Source: Syntrophaceae bacterium UBA6087
GTDB lineage: Bacteria; Desulfobacterota; Desulfomonilia; UBA1062
DNA: 64,000 nucleotides
Direction of reading: 5' to 3'
Assembly: GCA_002448235.1 (NCBI GenBank)
Contig: DIXF01000018.1
Location: forward strand, 144,137 to 208,136
The notes below the pieces were generated by a model. That model made no database searches. It was given only the letters and a program-made list of their open reading frames with translations, and was not told the DNA's origin. Shown here one piece after another: positions 51,915-61,058 of this stretch. A program made the position numbers and the translations under genes. Position 1 is the first letter of the stretch. Each line of letters starts with the position of its first letter.

Positions 51915-53344
51915 AGGAACCTGGCCACCTTCTGCTTCTGCTTCATGTTGACAAGCCGGGCGATCATGATCCTCTGGGCTTGCGGCGAGCCTGCTCCATG
52001 CATGGACTCGGTGAGGTATCCCACGGCGGCGGTGCCCATGGTGATATTCTCGATGAGCCGCAATATTCGCATCCGGTACTCTGTGGGGACACCGGCCTTA
52101 GTGCTGAAGTATTTATCCACCCACTTGCCCACCTCAGGAGAGGCAAGGTCCTGGGCTGACGGGCAGGTCACCACGAGCCCGCCTGCGATGTCCTGGGCAA
52201 GCCGGGCAATCTCGTAGGGAAGCCGGGTGATGTTCTGCTTGTGCACATTAGCAAGCAGCAGATCGTTCTGATACGTTCCACTCGGCTCCTGGTGGCCTTC
52301 CGCCGCACAGGCGATGCACCCGCAGAAGAGCGTCTCGTTGAGGTGGTTCATCTCGATAATCTTGTCTTTTACGTGGGATGCCCGCTCGGCCCCGTTGTAC
52401 TCGGCAACGGTCTGGGTAGCGCCGATGAGCACATCACCCACGCCCACCTTGCACGCGTAGCTCTGGCGGTGATAGGAGGCGAAGTTTTCCACGAGCATGG
52501 TGGAGAAGTCGTACTCCTTGAACATGAACACGCGCTCCCAGGGCACAAAGACACGGTCGAACACCACGAGCGCCTCATGCCCGCCGTAGAACATGTTGCC
52601 CCGGTCAAAGGTCATACCTTCGAGCTTGCGGGTATCGCAGGACTGGCGGCCCATGATGTAAGTGATGCCTTCAGTATCACTCGGCAGCGCGAACGACACT
52701 GCATAGTCTTTATCCTCCTCCCTCATAGTGATGGTGGGCATCACGATGATCTCGTGGGAGTTCACCGCTCCGGTCTGGTGGGCCTTGGCGCCCGAAACAA
52801 CTATCCCGTCCGGCCTTTCTTCCACAATGTGAAGGAACATGTCAGGGTCCGCCTGTTTGTTCGGAGACAATGACCGGTCGCCCTTGGGGTCGGTCATGGC
52901 GCCGTCACAGACCAGGTCGTTCTCCTGGACATATTCCAGATATTTGAGGAATCTCTTGTAGTACTTGGTGCCGTACTTGGCATCGATGGCATGGGTGGTG
53001 ATGGACAGGGCGTTCATGGCGTCCATGCCCACGCACCGCTGGAAGCAACAGGCAGTGAGCGAGCCCATGAGCCTGCCCATCTTGCTCTTCTTCACCAGGT
53101 CATCCGAGCTCTGGTGGATGTGGGTGAACCGGTTAATCTTCTTGCCCGTGATGTGCGACGTGGTGGTAAGGATATCTTCATACTCGGGCTTGTGGGCATA
53201 CTCGTAAGTTGCTGCAACCGCGTTCATGGACGGCCTGATGATCGGATCGTCCACCACGTTCTCCACCCGCTTGCCGAACATGTATACCTTAAGCTTAAGT
53301 TTTCTCAGTGACTCTTCATACTGCTTCGCGTTCATCATCGGCAT
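51890..53344 (-). CDS. 4-hydroxybutyryl-CoA dehydratase/vinylacetyl-CoA isomerase-type enzyme
   Basis: A 484-residue paralogue of the enzyme at 20126. Cluster ligands: C100xxxC104 (CCFQRCVGMD), and His292 with Cys298 in YHRQSYACKVG. The His-to-Cys spacing is 5 residues, not the 6 of the other copy and of clostridial AbfD. Other family parts are THIHQSSDDL and GGHEALVVFDRVFVPWERVF. It should convert 4-hydroxybutyryl-CoA to crotonyl-CoA. RBS AGGAG is 7 nt before ATG 53344. It is followed by the small Cys protein. Confidence 0.85.
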   Translation of the reverse strand: MPMMNAKQYEESLRKLKLKVYMFGKRVENVVDDPIIRPSMNAVAATYEYAHKPEYEDILTTTSHITGKKINRFTHIHQSSDDLVKKSKMGRLMGSLTACCFQRCVGMDAMNALSITTHAIDAKYGTKYYKRFLKYLEYVQENDLVCDGAMTDPKGDRSLSPNKQADPDMFLHIVEERPDGIVVSGAKAHQTGAVNSHEIIVMPTITMREEDKDYAVSFALPSDTEGITYIMGRQSCDTRKLEGMTFDRGNMFYGGHEALVVFDRVFVPWERVFMFKEYDFSTMLVENFASYHRQSYACKVGVGDVLIGATQTVAEYNGAERASHVKDKIIEMNHLNETLFCGCIACAAEGHQEPSGTYQNDLLLANVHKQNITRLPYEIARLAQDIAGGLVVTCPSAQDLASPEVGKWVDKYFSTKAGVPTEYRMRILRLIENITMGTAAVGYLTESMHGAGSPQAQRIMIARLVNMKQKQKVARFLCGIDKEE

Positions 53345-53428
53345 GGTAGCACTCCTATTATTTAGTTTATTAATTGTTCATAAGATCCTGTCTCATTAAT
53401 TATTTGCACCTCTTCTTTCACTTGATCA

Positions 53429-55231
53429 TTACGGAAGAAAGAGAGCTTCGTCCATCTGAACAAATGACCGGTCAAACTGTTTGATGGCATCTATCTTCCC
53501 ATAAACTGCGGGAAGCAGTGATCCGATATAGAATTTTGCCGTGCTGATCTTGCCGGCGTAGAACTGCTTGTCATTGGCGCTGCTGCCGGCCTCGCTTTCA
53601 TGTGCTGTGCATGCCTGCCAGATAAACATCCACCCCAAGACGATGTCGCCGAATATTTCAAGGTATGGCGTGGCCCAGGAGTATGCCAGATACGCATCTT
53701 CTCCGGAGGCCTTCTCAATGAGGAAACGGGTGATCTCTTCAAGCGCTGTTATGGATTTTGCCACTTCCCCGGCATACGGTGCAAGCTCGCTTACTCCCGA
53801 GGCCTTTTCAACCGCGGCTTTCATTTCCGATAGTACCGTGTTGTATGCCGCACCGCTGCTCATCCGAATCTTGCGGCCGAACAGATCCAGTGCCTGGATT
53901 GCATTCGTGCCCTCATAGATTGCAGTGATCTTGCAGTCCCTGGCGAACTGTTCCACCTTATATTCTTTGCAGTAGCCGTAGCCTCCATGAACCTGTATGG
54001 CCCGCGTGCATACATCAAAGCCCTTATCCGTGGAATATGCTTTAGCAATGGGGGTCAGCAGCTCCACGATATTCTGCCACTTCTTCTTGTCATCCTCACC
54101 CGCACTTGCTGCCTCCATGTCCATACAGAACGTCGTGTACAGTATAAGAGCCCGCAGCCCTTCGGTATACGACTTCATCCACAAGAGATTCCTCCTCACG
54201 TCAGGATGGGTTATGATGGGTACCTGAGTTGAATCCTTCGAGCCGAACCTGCTGCCCTGTTTGCGTTCCCGTGCAAAGTCAAGCGCATGCAGATACGCGG
54301 TGCTTCCGAGAGCTTGGCCCTGCAATCCCACCAACACTCTCTGCTCGTTCATCATGTGAAACATGACGACTATGCCTTTCTGTTCGGGCCCTAAGAGCTC
54401 GCCTACGCATTTGCCATTGTCGCCGAAATTCAGAACGCTTGTGGGAGAACCGTGTATACCCATTTTATGCTCTACGCCCGCGCAGGTAAGATCATTGGGC
54501 TCACCCAGTGTCCCGTCGTCGTTCACTCTGTATTTGGGAACGATAAAGCAAGACAAGCCCCGGGTCCCTTCAGGTGCTCCTACAATGCGTGCCAGGACAA
54601 TATGAATGATGTTTTCGGTAAGATTATTATCCCCGCTGCTGATGAATATCTTCCCCCCGACGATCGAATAGGTGCCGTCCGGATTCCTGATCGCCCTTGT
54701 TCTCGCAACACCCACATCGCTTCCTGCCTGGGTCTCGGTCAGATCCATGGTACCGCTGTACCTTCCTTCGTACAGGGGCTGCATGTATTTCCTTTTCTGC
54801 TCATCCGTTCCAAAGATTTCCGTGACCTTGGCTGCGCTGTGGGTAAGGCCCATATAAACGGTTAACGCATGGTTCGCGGCGTAGAACAATTCATGGCAGG
54901 CAAAATACATGGCAAAAGGTGCATTCTGGCCGCCAACGTCATATACGTCGGGAAGACTCATCCAGCCGCCTTCGCAGTATTTCTGAAAGGGAGTTCGGTA
55001 CACTTCGGGGCACCTGACGGTCCCTTGTTCAAAAACGCACCCTATTTCGTCACCCTCGCTGTTGACCGGGGCAAACTGATTTATGGCAAGTTTCTCAGCC
55101 GTATCGATGATCATTTCAAAGGTCTCTTTGGAGTGATCCGCATATTTCTCGGTTTCGCAAAGCTTTTCTATTCCCAACTGTTCGTAGAGAACAAAACGGG
55201 TATCTCTTAAATCAGCTAATTTGTTTTCCAT
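53429..55231 (-). CDS. Large acyl-CoA dehydrogenase with C-terminal extension (about 600 aa)
   Basis: A 600-residue acyl-CoA dehydrogenase of the longer FadE5/AcdA-type group. MDLTETQAGSDVG binds flavin/substrate; IHGGYGYCKEYKVEQFARD and IYEGTNAIQALDL carry the catalytic Glu. A C-terminal helical domain (about 450-600) follows. ATG 55231 has GGGGAGA about 10 nt upstream. The likely reaction is alpha,beta-desaturation of an acyl-CoA. It lies between crotonase and dehydratase genes. Confidence 0.92.
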   Translation of the reverse strand: MENKLADLRDTRFVLYEQLGIEKLCETEKYADHSKETFEMIIDTAEKLAINQFAPVNSEGDEIGCVFEQGTVRCPEVYRTPFQKYCEGGWMSLPDVYDVGGQNAPFAMYFACHELFYAANHALTVYMGLTHSAAKVTEIFGTDEQKRKYMQPLYEGRYSGTMDLTETQAGSDVGVARTRAIRNPDGTYSIVGGKIFISSGDNNLTENIIHIVLARIVGAPEGTRGLSCFIVPKYRVNDDGTLGEPNDLTCAGVEHKMGIHGSPTSVLNFGDNGKCVGELLGPEQKGIVVMFHMMNEQRVLVGLQGQALGSTAYLHALDFARERKQGSRFGSKDSTQVPIITHPDVRRNLLWMKSYTEGLRALILYTTFCMDMEAASAGEDDKKKWQNIVELLTPIAKAYSTDKGFDVCTRAIQVHGGYGYCKEYKVEQFARDCKITAIYEGTNAIQALDLFGRKIRMSSGAAYNTVLSEMKAAVEKASGVSELAPYAGEVAKSITALEEITRFLIEKASGEDAYLAYSWATPYLEIFGDIVLGWMFIWQACTAHESEAGSSANDKQFYAGKISTAKFYIGSLLPAVYGKIDAIKQFDRSFVQMDEALFLP

Positions 55232-55286
55232 TTGTCCACTCTCCCCTTTACGAATGGTATGCATCTCAGGCCCTTACACACTTCAC

Positions 55287-56051
55287 TTATTTGCCGGTAA
55301 AAGTTGGTTTCCTCTTTTCCTGGAAAGCCATCATCCCTTCTTTCTGATCGGCCGTGGAGAAAAGATCGGACCACACAATGGCTTCAAAGGCTATTCCGGA
55401 AGACAAATCCTTATCTATACCGTAATTGATTGTCTTCTTTGCAGCTTCAAGAGCAACAGGGGATTTCTCGATGATCTTTGCGGCCATTTCTCTGGCCTGC
55501 TCTAAAGGATCTCCCTCTACGACCCTATCGCACAGGCCCCACTGGCAGGCCTTCTCTGCATCGATGATGTCGCCGAAATAGATCATTTCCCGGGCACGGC
55601 TCAATCCTATGAGCTTCGGCAGACGCTGTGTCCCGCCTGCCCCGGGGATTATCCCGAGCTTGATTTCCGGCAATCCTAATTTTGCTTTGGCGTTGCAGAT
55701 ACGGAAATCGCACGCAAGGGCCAGCTCCAACCCGCCGCCAAGAGCAAAACCCTTGATTGCAGCAATAACCGGAATTGGAAGCGCTTCGATTTTATTGAAC
55801 ACGCCGCTGAAGATGAATCCCCTCGCCTGGGCAGGATTCATTTCTATCATCTGGACAATGTCGGCACCTGCTGCAAAGCTCTTCCCTTCGCCGGTTATGA
55901 TCAGAACACGCGCATTGCCTTCATTCATCATGCCGTCGATGGCCAAACCAAGCTCATCGATGAGGTCCTTGTTCAGCGCATTCAGCACTTCAGGCCGATT
56001 GATCGTTATCGTCGCTATATGATTTTCAATCTCATATTTTAAATATTTCAT
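55287..56051 (-). CDS. Enoyl-CoA hydratase (crotonase)
   Basis: A 254-residue crotonase. The oxyanion-hole segments are SFAAGADIVQM and AIKGFALGGGLELALACDFRI. Glu in LPEIKLGIIPGAGGTQRLPKLIG is the catalytic acid/base position. It would hydrate crotonyl-CoA to 3-hydroxybutyryl-CoA. ATG 56051 has GGGAG 8 nt upstream. Just after the thiolase gene. Confidence 0.93.
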   Translation of the reverse strand: MKYLKYEIENHIATITINRPEVLNALNKDLIDELGLAIDGMMNEGNARVLIITGEGKSFAAGADIVQMIEMNPAQARGFIFSGVFNKIEALPIPVIAAIKGFALGGGLELALACDFRICNAKAKLGLPEIKLGIIPGAGGTQRLPKLIGLSRAREMIYFGDIIDAEKACQWGLCDRVVEGDPLEQAREMAAKIIEKSPVALEAAKKTINYGIDKDLSSGIAFEAIVWSDLFSTADQKEGMMAFQEKRKPTFTGK

Positions 56052-56099
56052 TCCCTTATCTCCCGGCTTCATTAATTGGTGCCCAACAGGAACTTGCCA

Positions 56100-57314
56100 T
56101 TATTCGTCCACTTTAATAATGGCGCAATCGCCCTGTGCCAGACCACCGCAGATTCCGCAAACTCCATAGCCGCCGCCCCTTCTTCTCAACTCGTGCATCA
56201 TGGTGATCAGAATTCTTGCCCCGCTTGCTCCAACCGGATGGCCGATTGCAATTGCCCCGCCGTTGGGATTTGTTTTTTTCAGGAGCTCGCGCCATTTGGT
56301 TTCATCATTATCAGCGAGTATCTTGGTGGATACCAGGGTAACAGCGGCAAAGGCCTCATTGATCTCAATGACGTCCATGTTGTCGATACTGAGATCAGCC
56401 TTTTTCAGCGCTTTCTGTATTACCAGTCCGGGAAGCTCAGCCATTCTCCTCGGCTCACTGGCGGCGCTGCCAACTGAAATGATTGTGGCAAGCGGCTTGA
56501 CACCAAGCTCTTCTGCCCTGGATCTCCTCATGATGATCACTGCAGAGGCTCCCGTGTCGAGCCCCGGAGCATTACCGGCGGTTACCGTCGGGCTTCCGTA
56601 TATGGTCTTTAATTTCGCCAGGCCTTCCAGCGTGGTATTGGGCTTCGGAAATTCGTCTCTGTCAAAAATGGTCGGGTCGCCTTTTTTCTGTGGTACATGC
56701 ACGGGCACGAGCTCATCATTGAATTTTCCCGCCTTGTCAGCCATGGCCCATTTCTGCTGTGACCCTACCGCCCATTTGTCCTGCTCTTCCCGGGATATCC
56801 CATATTCAAGCGCGATCTCTCCGGCATCTCTTCCCAAGGGAGAATATTCGCGGTACGTAATGGGATTGAGATAATCCTGAATCAGAAGCGGAGCCATTCC
56901 CGATCCCCACCGATGCCCGTTTATCAGCAGCGGGGTATTTCCCATGTTCTCGGCACCCACAGACATGCATACATCTGCTTCATCCAATAAAATAGCCCTT
57001 CTCCCAAGATGAACCGCACAGAGTGAAGAACAGCATGCCCTGTCTATAGTGAGTGACACCAGGGTTTGAGGCAGGCCGGCTCGAAGCAGCGCCTGTCTGC
57101 CGTTTACATTATCAAAAAGGGCGGCTTCTGCCTGATCGCACATCCCATAGTACAGTTCATCCAGATCTTCACCCTTGAGTCCTGCTCTCTTGAGGCTCTC
57201 TTTGATGACTATGCATCCCAGATCCGTACTATGAATATTTTTCAAGGTTCCGCCAAACTTGCTGAATGGTGTTCTCACTCCACTAACGATTACGACGTCA
57301 TCTTTTTTGCTCAT
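56100..57314 (-). CDS. Acetyl-CoA acetyltransferase (thiolase)
   Basis: A 404-residue thiolase. The nucleophilic Cys lies in DRACCSSLCAVHLG (Cys of CSSL), the His in AIAIGHPVGASGARI, and the second Cys in YGVCGICGGLAQG. It cleaves acetoacetyl-CoA to two acetyl-CoA. It is the first gene of the minus-strand unit; the promoter has to lie in 57315-57580, which also holds the repeat element. Confidence 0.93.
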   Translation of the reverse strand: MSKKDDVVIVSGVRTPFSKFGGTLKNIHSTDLGCIVIKESLKRAGLKGEDLDELYYGMCDQAEAALFDNVNGRQALLRAGLPQTLVSLTIDRACCSSLCAVHLGRRAILLDEADVCMSVGAENMGNTPLLINGHRWGSGMAPLLIQDYLNPITYREYSPLGRDAGEIALEYGISREEQDKWAVGSQQKWAMADKAGKFNDELVPVHVPQKKGDPTIFDRDEFPKPNTTLEGLAKLKTIYGSPTVTAGNAPGLDTGASAVIIMRRSRAEELGVKPLATIISVGSAASEPRRMAELPGLVIQKALKKADLSIDNMDVIEINEAFAAVTLVSTKILADNDETKWRELLKKTNPNGGAIAIGHPVGASGARILITMMHELRRRGGGYGVCGICGGLAQGDCAIIKVDE

Positions 57315-57399
57315 TGTCTTCTCCCCCTCATTTTCTTTGACGGATCATTTTTTTGTTTCGCCTTAAATACCTTTAATTTACGTTTAGTTACCTATATCA

Positions 57400-57501
57400 G
57401 GGCAACAAAAAAGCGGGCATTGTGGTTATGTAGGCTCCCACAATGCCCGCTTTTTACGTTCTTACGCCCGCTTCGAGTTGGCCGGCTCGAGGCGGAACCC
57501 T
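57400..57501 (-). repeat. Two-hairpin dispersed element, copy 2
   Basis: The reverse-strand copy of the element at 43543. Hairpin II: a perfect 16-bp stem, 57408-57423 with 57440-57455, and the loop GGGAGCCTACATAACC, 13 of 16 identical to copy 1. Hairpin I: TCGAG-CCGGCCAA-CTCGA-type stem around CGGCCA. Read on the minus strand the stem is followed by T6, so it could also terminate transcription from the TetR side. It lies between the double TetR gene and the thiolase gene. Confidence 0.8.
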
Positions 57502-57580
57502 ATTCAGCTATGTTATAATTTATCCAATCCCTTTGTTACTCTCCTGATAAATCTGCTTTTTCGATATGATAAACATTGTT

Positions 57581-58759
57581 TCAATCCTCTTCGCCGTTAA
57601 AAGTCATAACCGCCGAACAGAACAGATCTGTCGCGTGCTGGATTTCCCTTATTTTGTCAGGCTCTCTTCCATCTTCTGACATTATCCATCGAAGTGCTAG
57701 ATGACTGAACGCACCAAAGAACATATTTCTGAATACACGAGGATTCACATCGGCCCTAAAATATCCTTCGCTCTTGCCTTCTTCTATGATTCCTTCAATC
57801 ACCGTAAAATATCGCTGGAAGCTCTCGAACGATTTCGAGGTGTAAAAGCGTGTATTCAACTGGAGCTGAAGAAGGAAAACCTTCAAGAAATCTTCTTCTG
57901 TAAGGAGAAGGAAGAAGTAGTATTTGGTAAATCTTTTCAGTTTTCTCACAGGATGCTTTATGTGGAACGTTTCAGAGAGTTCATCCAGATTTTCTTGGAA
58001 GCGTTTCTGAGGAATAGAGAGAAATACATCCTCTTTATTTTCAAAATACTCGTATACTGTTGCCTCCGAGATACCGGCGATTTTTGCAATTTCGGATATT
58101 TTCGCCTTGGTAAATCCTTTCTCGGCAAAAACCTTCTCAGCTGCCCTGAGAATCCTGTCCGACTTACTGTAGATCGGCCTGGCAGTTGAGGTAACCATTG
58201 CATGAACTAATGACATGATATCCTCGTGGTCCGGAGCCCCTTCTGCAATTTCGCCCAGGGCAAGAGAGCTTATTATTTCTGAATCGAGAGTCCCGAGTAT
58301 GATATCGCGCGCTATCTTGATATTCAGGTCAGATCTGAAAGATCCGTCCTCCACGCCTTTTTTTAATATGGTATACAGGACATCCGAATATTCTTTGACG
58401 AGCTGGTAAGCCGGCGTCAGATAGAAGTCGGGTGAAGACCTGCAATCCAGAAGCAGTATCCTGCCATATCCCGGGTGAGTATCAATGTCCCGCAAATGGA
58501 ACCAGATCATCTTGCTCAGACGGCTTTCCGCATCCCGGATGCCCTGCAGATGCTCACCAAGCAAAAATAATACTTCCTTCATCCGCTCACCGGGTACGGA
58601 GAATAATAAATCTTCCTTCCCTTTGAAATACTGGTAAATTACCGAATCAGCCACACCTGCCTTCGCGGCTATCTCTGATATCGTGGTGTCTGCCAGCCTT
58701 TTTTCAGACATGATCTCTTCAGCGGAAGCTAATATTTTTGCCCTCTTATCTTCGGTCAT
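57581..58759 (-). CDS. Fused double TetR-family regulator
   Basis: A 392-residue protein made of two complete TetR units. The first HTH (about 5-50) is RAKILASAEEIMSEKRL to VADSVIYQYFKGKEDLLF; its ligand domain runs to about 195. A second HTH follows (about 200-245), SKSDRILRAAEKVFAEKGF to ISEATVYEYFENKEDVF, with its own ligand domain. The first unit resembles the TetR at 19443. One chain may act as a pseudo-dimer. A 12-bp palindrome lies before the gene. It is likely to regulate the acyl-CoA genes on either side. Confidence 0.9.
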   Translation of the reverse strand: MTEDKRAKILASAEEIMSEKRLADTTISEIAAKAGVADSVIYQYFKGKEDLLFSVPGERMKEVLFLLGEHLQGIRDAESRLSKMIWFHLRDIDTHPGYGRILLLDCRSSPDFYLTPAYQLVKEYSDVLYTILKKGVEDGSFRSDLNIKIARDIILGTLDSEIISSLALGEIAEGAPDHEDIMSLVHAMVTSTARPIYSKSDRILRAAEKVFAEKGFTKAKISEIAKIAGISEATVYEYFENKEDVFLSIPQKRFQENLDELSETFHIKHPVRKLKRFTKYYFFLLLTEEDFLKVFLLQLQLNTRFYTSKSFESFQRYFTVIEGIIEEGKSEGYFRADVNPRVFRNMFFGAFSHLALRWIMSEDGREPDKIREIQHATDLFCSAVMTFNGEED

Positions 58760-58771
58760 AATAATAACTCC

Positions 58772-58783
58772 ATATTATAATAT
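58772..58783. promoter_or_regulatory. 12-bp perfect palindrome before the double TetR gene
   Basis: ATATTATAATAT, self-complementary and 13 nt upstream of the start codon. A candidate autoregulatory site, though AT-rich palindromes also arise by chance. Confidence 0.4.
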
Positions 58784-58874
58784 ATCTGCTTTCCGCTTAA
58801 TCATCATGTAATGTGGTGTTTGTAAAGTTTTTTTATCATTCTTTCGTGGTTGCAATGTTTGTGCCTCATTGATT

Positions 58875-59735
58875 TCATTTGTTATAGTTGTACCAGCCCC
58901 GCCCGGTTTTTCTGCCCAGATGGTTTGCATCAACCAGCTGTTTCAGTACAGGTCTTGGCCTGAATCTTTCTCCGTACGCATCGAACAGTATGTGTTCGAC
59001 TTTTAAGTTCAAGTCATTACTGGTCAGATCCATGAGCGCAAACGGGCCGATCGGGTGACCCAAACCGAATTTACAGGCCAAATCGATATCTTCAGGCGTT
59101 GCAACGCCCTCTTCCAGCAGTCTGCATGCCTCAACCCACATTGCATGGAGCAGTCTGTTGACGGCAAATCCTGCAACATCTTTCACCCTCACAGGTGTTT
59201 TACCGATCTCTCGACAGCATTCTATCATGAAAGTTACTGATTCTTCATCCGTATCAAGCGCTGGTATGACTTCTACCAGTTTCATAACAGAGGCCGGCGA
59301 GAAAAAATGTGCTCCTATAAATTTACCGATCCGATCCGAACTCACCGATGTAGCAAGAAGAGTTATCGGCATGCTGGAGGTGTTCGTAGCAAAGATGCAT
59401 TCAGGCTTACAGATCTTATCCAGTCGGGAAAACACATCCTTCTTTGTCTTTAAATCTTCAAATACCGCTTCAAGAACAACATCAACAGAATCGAAGCCAT
59501 TAAAATTATCTGTTAAATCGATTCGGTTGAGAGATTGTTCTTTCTCCTCTTCGGTTGCCTTCCCCTTCTTAATTGACTTATCAAGGATGCCGCTTAATCT
59601 TTCTTTTCCTTTTTTAGCCAGATCAAGGGATGTTTCATGGATCACAACATTGATACCTGATGCAGCAAAACAAAGCGCGATCTCAGAACCCATCATGCCA
59701 GCCCCAACAACCCCAACTTTATTAATCTTACCCAT
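58875..59735 (-). CDS. 3-hydroxybutyryl-CoA dehydrogenase
   Basis: A 286-residue HBD-type enzyme. The Rossmann loop is GAGMMGSEIALCFAASGINV (about 10-29); IGAHFFSPASVMKLVEVIP holds the catalytic His, and AVNRLLHAMWVEACRLLEEG and LGHPIGPFALMDL follow. It oxidises 3-hydroxybutyryl-CoA to acetoacetyl-CoA, filling the step between the crotonase and thiolase of the operon downstream. It precedes the double TetR gene. Confidence 0.93.
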   Translation of the reverse strand: MGKINKVGVVGAGMMGSEIALCFAASGINVVIHETSLDLAKKGKERLSGILDKSIKKGKATEEEKEQSLNRIDLTDNFNGFDSVDVVLEAVFEDLKTKKDVFSRLDKICKPECIFATNTSSMPITLLATSVSSDRIGKFIGAHFFSPASVMKLVEVIPALDTDEESVTFMIECCREIGKTPVRVKDVAGFAVNRLLHAMWVEACRLLEEGVATPEDIDLACKFGLGHPIGPFALMDLTSNDLNLKVEHILFDAYGERFRPRPVLKQLVDANHLGRKTGRGWYNYNK

Positions 59736-60227
59736 ATTCAGCTCTCCTCTAGAAGATCTTGCTTCACCCGTACCGAATATAATCTCACTTGATTTATTTT
59801 TATCCTGAATTTTATTCTACTCGTGATTTAAAACACTGTCAACCTTTTTTGATTGAGATATTATTCAGCACCTCTTTTTTTATGTCTTTTTAATTTAATA
59901 TGTTACCCTTAATTATATTGGTTTGCAGCCTTTAGGCATACCATTGTGCCGCACATTTGCGATCTTAGCGTTTACGCTTTGATGAACATATTTTAATCAG
60001 GATACCTTTTTGAAGTTAAAAGACACCGCATCCATAATAATCTCATATTATCCTATTTATACTGGTCTTTTATAACGAGCTAGAATCTTTTTCCTGATTG
60101 ATACATTGTAGCGACCTATTCCGTAATATTATTTTATGTGATATTTATCTTGAATCATATTCATTTCCAAAACGAGACTATTCTGAATGCTTATCTGACC
60201 CCAGCGTGCTTGAGGCGAATTGTCTGA
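59736..60227. other. AT-rich intergenic region
   Basis: It holds promoter-like AT-rich sequence for the hydroxybutyryl-CoA dehydrogenase. I see no gene or clear repeat. Confidence 0.5.
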
Positions 60228-60937
60228 TTAAACCTGTTTATCTTTTCCAAAGAAAGCGATTCCCCGATATTCTACCCGGTAAGCGGAAGGCTGGAGGATG
60301 GCCCCTTCATGCCCGCCTGCCCTGCTTACCAGAATCCGGGTGAACTCGATAAAAGCGCTCGCGGTAAGCATCAGGGATTTGAGTATGTCGGTCGTTTTCG
60401 GCAGACCAAGAGCCTTGTGGAAAAGCCTCATCACCGAAAGGGCCTTCAGGCGCAACCTGAGGTTGGATCCTAACAGAAAAGCAGGCAGCAACGACTGGAA
60501 ATAGCGGCAGGCTTCTTCCTTTATCACCCTTATCCTCTCCTGCATGAAGAGATAGATATCAAGGCTGGAGTTTTTTCATACGTCAAGGATTCCGGATTCC
60601 ATGTCAGGCCCTCTGACTGGAGATTTGCGTGATTCTGCGTTGCCTGCAGGTAACCGGCTACTGTTGTCTCGACCATCCTGACCATGGCAAGGTCATTTCT
60701 CGTATAGTTATCTTTGAATACCTGCCGGAGAAGGTTTTCATGATCCTCGGCGCTTGTAAAATGCGGATGTACGAAGCTTAGCTCTGCAGTTCCGAGCTGG
60801 TGTCGATAATGCACTTCCTTAAGTAGGTTCTCCTTCTTCAGGTCTTCATAAAGCAAGGTGCCGGGCCAGGGGTGATAATTCATGAACTTATAGATATGGC
60901 AACAATGAATCTGTGGACCATTTATTGAGAGATCCAT
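60228..60937 (-). pseudogene. C-terminal remnant of a B12-binding-type radical SAM protein
   Basis: The upper part (60937-60575) reads FMNYHPWPGTLLYEDLKK, LGTAELSFVHPHF and DHENLLRQVFKDNY, which match the region after the radical-SAM barrel in HpnP-like proteins (PGTPLYEEL pattern). Near 60545 the frame shifts and continues LFMQERIRVIKEEACRYFQ, then RLKALSVMRLFHKALG. The cobalamin domain and the CxxxCxxC core are absent, so it is truncated and shifted. Not expected to be active. Confidence 0.6.
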
Positions 60938-61058
60938 GTCATAGCTATACTTTCTGAGAGAAAATTCCGACTTTTGCTACTGCCACGCAATATTGCATTA
61001 TCTGCCCTACAATGACTTATAGTAATTTACATTTGACTGGATGCAGGCGTGAAATGAA

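Noticed and set aside
57066..57518. A plus-strand frame with the ending RPLRVGRLEAEP
   Set aside because: It is antisense to thiolase; the ending arises from translating the repeat element, and a similar string appears at copy 1 for the same reason.
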